A stretch of DNA of 64,000 nucleotides. Origin: Bimuria novae-zelandiae CBS 107.79. Taxonomy: Eukaryota; Ascomycota; Dothideomycetes; Pleosporales; Didymosphaeriaceae. Positions 57,301 to 64,000 of the stretch are shown here, in pieces; the stretch's first letter is position 1, and every line of letters begins with the position of its first letter. The stretch covers positions 500,411-564,410 of the forward strand of contig ML976688.1 of the NCBI GenBank assembly GCA_010015655.1. Direction: 5' to 3'. Below the pieces are notes generated by a model. It saw nothing but the letters and a program-made list of their open reading frames with translations. It was not told the origin of the DNA and made no database searches. A program made the translations under genes and the position numbers.

Positions 57301-59010
57301 TCACCTCTACACGATCGTCTCTCCGCCCTCTGCCTAAGTAGCTCTCAGCTGCTGTTTCTGCTCATTATCTTGCCGCTGTAGCTCCCTACATGCCTCTCGA
57401 TCACTCTCTGAAAGTCCAGGATACTGGAGTTGCCACCGAAATGCCATTTTACGGAGTCGTAGAAGCAGTGCGATTAGTAGCTTAAAATTATCTCTCTAAA
57501 TCTCGTACGGCATGCCTGTATTAGATCCATCTATTAGCATGTTCAGATCGATCCGCCTAGCCTTGACAACCCTTCTAAATACTATCTTAATCTCTAGCAC
57601 CTTTGCAGCCATTGCCTGATCTATCTACTAGTTAAAGAAGTGCTAAGTCTAATATAAGAGCTCCATGTTGTTCTCGTACGTCAGATCTCTCCATGTTAGA
57701 TCTTTCCACGCTGGCGCTGGCACGCTCGGAGCACTCGCAGAGCTAACAGCGGGCGCTGCAGGTATAGGTGCCTACCGTGTAAGTAGCTGACTTTGTGCTA
57801 ACTAACTAATAGACAGCGCGCTGGCAGCAATCGCGCTTATAAAGCTATCCGCTGTAAACATAGACGCAGACGCCAAGCCCTGTTACGCCTTCTCCTTTAC
57901 CTTCTCTTTCGCCTTTAGGTCCCTCGCTGTACGCAGAGTAAGGCGTACAGTATCGTCTGGCACGTCGACGCTGCACCTCTCGAGGCTGATGTTGCGCGCC
58001 CACATGGCCACAATATTACTGCTCACTGGGAAATGGTTCTCAAATCGATCAGGCTGGCCAGGCGTACGCTGGACCCAGCAGACGTACGGGTAGTTGCCAC
58101 AGTAGGTATCCTGGCACCTCCACTTATCGCGGATAGCTATTGAAGGTCCCTTAGCGACAGCATGGCTAGCAAGGATCTCTGGCAGCTCTTGTAGCTGCCT
58201 TTGTGTTGCAGTAAGTCGAACCTGGCCCTAGGAGCTAGACGAGCCTCTGCTACGTTATTAGCCTATAGGACTAATTACCTTTATAAACTTAGTAGTAAGC
58301 GTCGCGTTAAAGTTAAGATATATTATATTAATTAAGGACTCCCTTAGGTGCTACGCGTACTTTATAATATAGATAAAGCTAGTAGCGTCTCTACGCTTAA
58401 GTAATTACTATAGCTTCTACCTCTCTAGGGTCTTTTGCCTATACGCGCAGCTAGAAACGTTCCTAATTATTACTTTTTATAGTAAAGTTATCTCTATAGC
58501 TAAGTCTTAAGTAACCTTATTTACCTATATTTAAAGCTAACCGGCGTAGTAGTGCTCCAGGATAAACTCTATATCGAATCTTAGCTTATAGAGCTCCTTT
58601 TTAGGACCTACAAAGGCCTGCCAGCGGCAAGTAACATACGGCGACTCTGCTTCGGATACCCTAGTAGCTGATTTTGGCTCATCTTCCTGAGTTTCTCCCT
58701 GCGTAGGGTTGCTAATTAGATTAGATATACATCCGCTGGGCGGGTCACTAGGCAGGTCACTAGGTAGATTACTAAATAATACAATTACTGGCAATGGCTG
58801 CGCAGACAGAGGCTTAATATTCTAATTAAGGCTAACTAGATTAGATACAGCGTTGCCTTCCGCCGGAGGAGGAGCCTTCTTGGATACTTTTCTTCGTAAC
58901 TTGGCACCTTTAGCAGCTGCTGCAGGCGCCCGGCGCGCACGTTTTAAAGGATTTTGACCCCTGTTAAATGGCTGGGTAGCTATACGCTTACGTTAACTAC
59001 ACGGCGGCAT
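57301..59010 (-). pseudogene. Second transposon-borne reading frame, 569 codons, function unknown
   Basis: Read on the minus strand from ATG 59010 to TGA 57301-57303, a single frame of exactly 570 codons with about 25 TAA/TAG and no frameshift. That shows an ancestral intact gene mutated by RIP. The N-terminus is basic, Ala/Lys-rich (ARRAPAAAAKGAKLRRKVSK, nuclear-signal-like), then a Pro/Ser/Asp linker and a conserved-looking block CRWQAFVGPKKELYKLRFDI. Near residue 290 is a Cys motif in DKWRCQDTYCGNYPYVCWVQ (C-x4-C-x6-C) followed by RFENHFPVSSNIVAMWARNI. Next comes a Lys/Glu helix, then a C-terminal helical, Gln-rich part. No known family recognised. It may be an accessory DNA-binding protein of the element, or a captured host gene. 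Confidence 0.7.
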
Positions 59011-59340
59011 AATATAGGTATTAATATAGGGTGAATGTTCGCTGTAATTATTATTTTACTAACAAATTAGGTGATAGAAAATATTTTCCGGGAAGCTGGG
59101 TCCACTTCGGCTGCCCGAAGTGGGGCGGGACGGTATTTCGGAGAGCACCGATAGTGTCGCGGCGCACTGACTGTCTCGGCAGGGTACTGTAGGAGTTCAG
59201 CTGGGCGTCAAAAAAAACACGACAACAGCGAGAACCCCAACTTTTTGGAATCAACGACATGAACCGCACGTAAACGTTCGCTCCAGATGCCAATCGACTA
59301 GCCAGTACCCAGACACATTGCACAGTGTGTCTGAGGCGCT

Positions 59341-60937
59341 ATGGCGACACCGTGGCCTCAGGAGGCGACATGGCCGACCCCAATCCGCGAGCACGCTACA
59401 CGCCTCAGCACATACCTTCATGACACACTGCGATGCATTGAACGCACTAACAACCAGCCTGTACCAGCAGACCTCGTGAAGACCATCGCCCATGGCACGC
59501 TGACCTTTGTCCTAAAAGTACAGCACACCCCCGATCTCAATACAGTATGCGATGCCATCAGAATCGTACAGACCGAAGCCAAAAGCACCGCAGAAAGCAC
59601 CACGCAGACACTCAACGACATTAAAAACGAGCTCATGAGCACCACAGCGGCCATACGACAATCCATCACAAACATACGACAGAGCATCAACACAGGGGAG
59701 GAAGCAAGGGCAGCCGCCATTGGAGGCATCAGAAATAGGCAAGGTGGTCATGGATATAACAAGAGAGATTAAAAACAAAGGATCACAAGGTCAGACATGG
59801 GAGCGACCACTTATGCCGCCGTAGCGGCTCGGGGTACTATACCAGCAGAAACACATATTACACAAAGCCTCAGAACGCCATTAACGCAAACGGAACGTGA
59901 GGTTATAGTGAACACCAGAGACTCACTCACCATTCAAAGCCTACGTGCAATGAACCCACGCAATATAAAAGCCTATGTAGAACGAGCCATTGTGCAAAGC
60001 GGAAACGAAAACATAGTACACGTAAACATTGTCTCCTCGAACCAGCTCAAGAGTGGAGATCTAAGTATCAAAACAGCCAGCAGCAATGAAGCAGAGGCGC
60101 TAAAACAGTTCGCAGACGATTGGACATCCCTTATTGGTAATAGGGCTACAGCACGGATCCCAACATACGGTGTTCTTGTACACGGCATACGCACAATAGA
60201 CATGGATAAGTTTGAAGAGAACAGAAGCCAAATACCACAGGACAGCAGACCGTTTATCCCACGAGCAGAAATCAGATACATAGGATGGCTAACTAGAACA
60301 TCACCCACCAAATCCAGAGGACGCTAACAAAATCATAGACGAGGGCCTAATCTGGCAAGGCGAGGTTTTCCAGTGCGAACGATACCAGAGACAGTGCCGA
60401 CTGAAGCAGTGCTTCAAGTGCCAAAAGTACGGCCACATAGGAACCCAGTGCAAGGCAACAATAGCATGTGGCTACTGCGCGCAAGAACACAATTCGAGAG
60501 ATTGCCCGTCGAAGGCGGACCGGAACTTCCCAAGGAAGTGCGCGACCTGTCGAGGAGAACACGAGGCGTGGAACCGCCAATGCCCAACCAGAAAGGAAGA
60601 GATGGCCAAGGCAAAGGTCGCATACGAATCCCGGCCACGATACCACCCTGTCCCGGACACAACTGGAGGACACGCCCACATAGGAGGCCAGCCAGACATC
60701 CTGCACACGAGCAGGTCTAACACTAACGCTACACTAGCCCAAGACGCTCGGGCCACCAGGAATCGATCCCGATCTAGGAGAGGACAAAAGAGAAATAACA
60801 GCGGAAACACAATCGACACAAGGCCACAAAGGAAAATCACACCATCTAGAAGAGCCTTAGAAGCAACCGAAACTTCTAGGCAACTAATACAGCGGAACAC
60901 TCAGCAAATGCACATTGATCAGGAAATGAACACATGA
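59341..60937 (+). pseudogene. LINE ORF1 (gag-like) with frameshifts; three zinc knuckles
   Basis: ATG 59341 starts a helical, coiled-coil-like segment. The frame continues in compensating frames (about 59725-59792: GKVVMDITREIKNKGSQGQT), returns at TTYAAVAARG (59803), and shifts again near 60290 to HPPNPEDANKIIDEGLIWQG and the zinc knuckles CFKCQKYGHIGTQC, CGYCAQEHNSRDC and CATCRGEHEAWNRQC (60408-60600). It ends MNT at TGA 60935-60937. The RNA-binding gag role follows from the knuckles. At least three 1-nt frameshifts inactivate it or reflect sequence errors. Confidence 0.8.
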
Positions 60938-63900
60938 ATCAACAGGCGACCTTGAGTATACTGCAGTACAACGTACGAAAATCAAGAGACACCGTGATGG
61001 CCACGCTGCTCCGAGATCCTAAGGTACAGGAGTATGACATCCTAGCTATCCAAGAGCCCTGGAGAAACCCATTTTCAGCCACCACGCATCATCCAGCCAA
61101 AGACATCTTCCATCTCTGCTACCCAACAGGGGAAGATGAAGGATTAACCAGAGTCTGCTTCTTCGTTAACAAGAAAATAGATACAACACGATGGCGCTTT
61201 AAAGAATACACTAGAGACACATGTTCCATAATCCTGGAGCCAGGCGACGAGCGAGGAACGGAGCGACAACTCACTATCTATAACATTTATAACCCCCCTA
61301 AGGATGCAACCAACCAACGAAGTGCGCTTTCAAATATTCGTGAAATACTAAATAAACACCAGGCCGGAGAGCAGATCATCGTAGAGGACTTTAATCTCCA
61401 CCACCCGCTCTGGGGAGGACCCCGCATACGAGACGCAGAACCGGAGTATGAAGACCTGATAACTATAATAGAAAACTTCATGCTCCAAAACACCCTTCCT
61501 CTTGGCACAATCACGTACGAAGAAGGAAATTCGCGATCTACAATCGGCCTGTGCCTGATAACGATGGGGTTGGTCGATAGGATAATCAGGAGCGAAGTCA
61601 ACAGAGAACTCGACCACGACTCGGACCATCTACCCATAAGCACTGTACTTGAAATGACCATCCAACGCACTGTACGAGCACCGAAAAGGAATTGGAGGAA
61701 ACTGAATGAGAAAGCATATACAAAAACTCTCCAACACGCCTTCTCACCACTCCAGAGACCAGCCACAAAGACAGCCCTGGACAGGTATGTCGAACAAGTG
61801 ACGACGGCGATTCAAACGGCGATAGACACAGCGGTCCCATGGACATGCCAATCGGTCAAGGCGAAAGAGGGGTGGACTGAAGAGTGCAGGACAGTACTAA
61901 GAGAGGCGAAGCCCCTAAAGCAAATACACGGCCAATGCAACACAACAGAAACCTGGGAAGTTTACCGCGCTGCAAGGAACCACAAAGCAAGAACAATTCG
62001 AAAAGCACTACGGAAAGCACACCGAGGCAAAGTTAAGAAAGCTGCCAAATCGCCGGAGTCGCTATGAAGAATTTCCAAGTGGGCCCAAACAAGAGACAGC
62101 CAGTCTTTAAGAATTACCCCAACCATCCTACATCCCGAAACACAACACGAAGTCACAACACCAGTCGAGAACGCGAAGCTATTCCATAAGACCTTCTTCC
62201 CAACGCCACCAGAAGCAGATTTAAGAGACATACAAAACGTCGAATACAACAGCCAAATCAACTTACCAGCTATAACGGAAAAGGAAGTTGACGACGCCAT
62301 TCGCGCGACCTGGCCCCACAAAGCCGCCGGCCTAGATAGAATCCCAAACTGGGCCCTGCAAGCCGCAGCACCGCTCACCACAGCCTACCTAAGAAGGATT
62401 TACAACCAGAACCTACAATTAGGATACTGCCCAGCAAATTTCCGGGAATCTATCACGGTCACGCTGCGCAAGCCAGGCAAGACCAACTACAGGACACCAA
62501 AAGCATATCGGCCTATTGCGCTACTAAACACTATCGGAAAGATCATGGACGCGGTGATAGCTCGTAGGCTAAGCTATCTAGTAGAAACCCATCAGATACT
62601 CCCAGCAACTCACATAGGAGGAAGGAAAATGCGGCCCACCGAATACGCGCTCCGCGTCATTATAGGAAAAATACATGAGGCATGGAACAATAAGAAAAGC
62701 CAAGTAGCGAGCCTTCTGCTGCTCGACGTCTCCGGCGCCTTTGACAACGTCTCCCACTCGCGACTCCTCCACAATATGCGAAAAAGAAAGGTAGATGAAA
62801 ATATCGTTAGATCGGTCGGAAGCTTCCTAACCGACAGACATACCCATATAATAGTCGATGGATTTGAATCTAAGAAGTACGCAATAAACACTAGAATTCC
62901 TTAGGGATCGCCACTATCTCCAGCACTATACCTCCTCTACAACGCCAACCTGCTAGAAGAATGCAACCGGGAGAAATGCGTTAAGGCGGTTGGATACATC
63001 GACCATGTGGCCATCCTTGCATAGGGAGACACGACTGAGGAAACATGCAAAAAGCTTAGAAAAGCCCTTGATACGGCCCAACGCTGGGCTACAACCCACG
63101 CCTCCATTTTTGCACCGGAGAAATTCCAGCTAACTCACTTTACGAGAACGCGTAACCGCATCGACACAAGCAGACCCGTCCAAACAACGTGGGGCGAGGT
63201 GAAACCCAAAGACACATGCAGATACCTCGGGGTGACCATGGACATAAAGCTACGGTGGAAGGCCCATATAGAGGAGATCAGGCGAAAGGCAACAAAAACA
63301 GTAAACGCTCTAAGCAGCCTGGGAAGCTTAACATGGGGCATCTGCCTCACGGAATTGAGGAAAATCTATACTGGAACCGCGCTGCCTCAGATGATGTACG
63401 CCTATTCGGTCTGTTCGAGCGCGAGCGTGAAAGAAAAACTATATACGAAAAAGCTGCTCGATACCCTGCAAGGAATCCAAGCAAGAGCAGCAAGAATCAT
63501 CTATGGGGCATTCAAGGCTACCTCGAGAACTGCACTGGACATCGAAGCATACCTCCTCCCCATCGAACAACAGATATGGAGGCACAACGCAGAGACTGTT
63601 ACACGATTCCTCTCTTGCAAGAAGATCCTAGATAGCACGGGCCTTCAACTCAACCCAGAGGCTGGCAGGAATGTGAAGCATACGGAACCCATACGAAAGA
63701 TCTACAATGAGATGAGAGACAAGCGAGGTCGGGAAATAGACCAGCAGGAATCCATACCATCATTTGTGGCACCACCGTAGCAGAGAGGCCCGAACATATA
63801 TATAGAAGACGGTGCGGAGAAGGCGCGGAGCCGACACGACAAAGAAAGCGCAAAAGGACAGAGCGTCAATATCTATACTGATGGTAGTGGAATCAACGGT

Positions 63901-64000
63901 CAAGCTGGCGCGGCAGCGGTGTGCCCTCTGACGCAGCAAGCGCGAAGTGTGGATATGGGGGCAGACACGACTTTAACGAGGTATGCAGCTGAATTCCGCG
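60934..64000 (+). pseudogene. LINE ORF2: endonuclease, reverse transcriptase, RNase H (partial, four stops)
   Basis: ATG 60934 overlaps the ORF1 stop (ATGA). Endonuclease: LSILQYNVRKSRDTVMATLL, AIQEPWRNP, EDFNLHHPLWGG near residue 150 (family GDFN, Gly to Glu). RT: GLDRIPNWAL, LLNTIGKIMDAVIARRL, LLLLDVSGAFDNVSHSRLLH, P*GSPLSPALYLLYNANLL. The catalytic box reads GYIDHVAIL (second Asp to His). KDTCRYLGVTMDIKLRWKAH follows. RNase H starts at VNIYTDGSGINGQAGAAAV near 63868 and is cut by the window end. Stops: TGA 62065, TAG 62902, TAG 63022, TAG 63778, each one transition from Trp, Gln or similar. Confidence 0.9.

Larger units (their letters stand above)
55746..59184. mobile_element. Two-gene Tc1/mariner-like transposon with long terminal inverted repeats
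   Basis: The ends read inward CCCTGCCGAGACAGT, then AGTGCGCCGCGACACTAT and CCGAAATACCGTCCCGCCCC (about 70 bp strong, weaker to about 175 bp). TA flanks both sides (55744-55745, 59185-59186). Length 3439 bp. It holds an IS630-like transposase on the plus strand and a convergent 569-codon frame on the minus strand. RIP is moderate. Confidence 0.85.
59190..64000 (+). mobile_element. Young LINE (I/Tad-like clade), lightly mutated, truncated by the window end
   Basis: The leader starts within a few bases of the preceding transposon's TA. ORF1 and ORF2 follow in normal base composition. ORF2 is open in one frame from 60934 to the window end except for four stops. Unlike the LINE at 4660, it keeps CpA and TpG, so RIP has barely touched it. 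Confidence 0.85.

Noticed and set aside
59418..60900. Several long minus-strand frames opposite the LINE gag
   Set aside because: Shadows of the plus-strand gag, whose knuckles and helices define the true strand.
61287..61846. Minus frames of 82-159 codons opposite LINE ORF2
   Set aside because: Shadow frames. The plus strand carries the endonuclease and RT motifs.

Overview
The window looks like a filamentous ascomycete (Pezizomycotina, perhaps a Dothideomycete). Genes have short introns of about 50-70 nt with GTAAGT donors and CTAAC/CTGAC branch sites. Transposon blocks are saturated with C-to-T and G-to-A changes, mostly CpA/TpG to TpA, the signature of repeat-induced point mutation (RIP). 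Transposon reading frames stay collinear for kilobases, but Gln and Trp codons have become TAA/TAG and many catalytic residues are lost. The species cannot be fixed from the sequence alone.

Layout. (1) 1-4450 is a normal-composition segment with two related hypothetical genes, one carrying an in-frame stop and one decayed. (2) 4451-15099 is a nested transposon block bounded by an inverted repeat of about 55 bp. It holds a Tad1-like LINE, a Fot1/pogo element with perfect ends, and a piggyBac transposase gene split by two solo LTRs that escaped RIP. (3) 15100-22860 is a gene island: a FAD-dependent amine oxidase with a one-base frameshift near its end, a TENA/THI-4 family protein, and a four-exon putative zinc-cluster regulator. 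(4) 22863-53350 is a 30-kb RIP-degraded retrotransposon block: pogo and Tc1 fragments, copia fragments, a truncated gypsy, a complete gypsy chromovirus (35177-42088, identical-length LTRs, TSD ATTTT) and a complete copia (47293-52731, TSD TAAGG). (5) 53359-59184 holds two adjacent TA-flanked terminal-inverted-repeat elements. The second is unusual: it carries a Tc1/mariner-type (IS630-like) transposase and a convergent second reading frame of 569 codons of unknown function. Each frame starts 174-175 nt inside its own end. (6) 59190-64000 is a much younger LINE with a few RIP-type stops, cut off by the window edge.

How it fits together. Almost everything outside about 12 kb of host DNA is transposable. 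The un-RIPed solo LTR at 14249-14781 is an in-window reference that shows directly which bases RIP changed in its relatives. The host genes are not an obvious cluster, though the oxidase and TENA-like gene are close and co-oriented. The best candidate for something undescribed is the two-gene element at 55746-59184. The decayed gene pair at the left edge and the RIP-spared patches inside RIPed elements come next.
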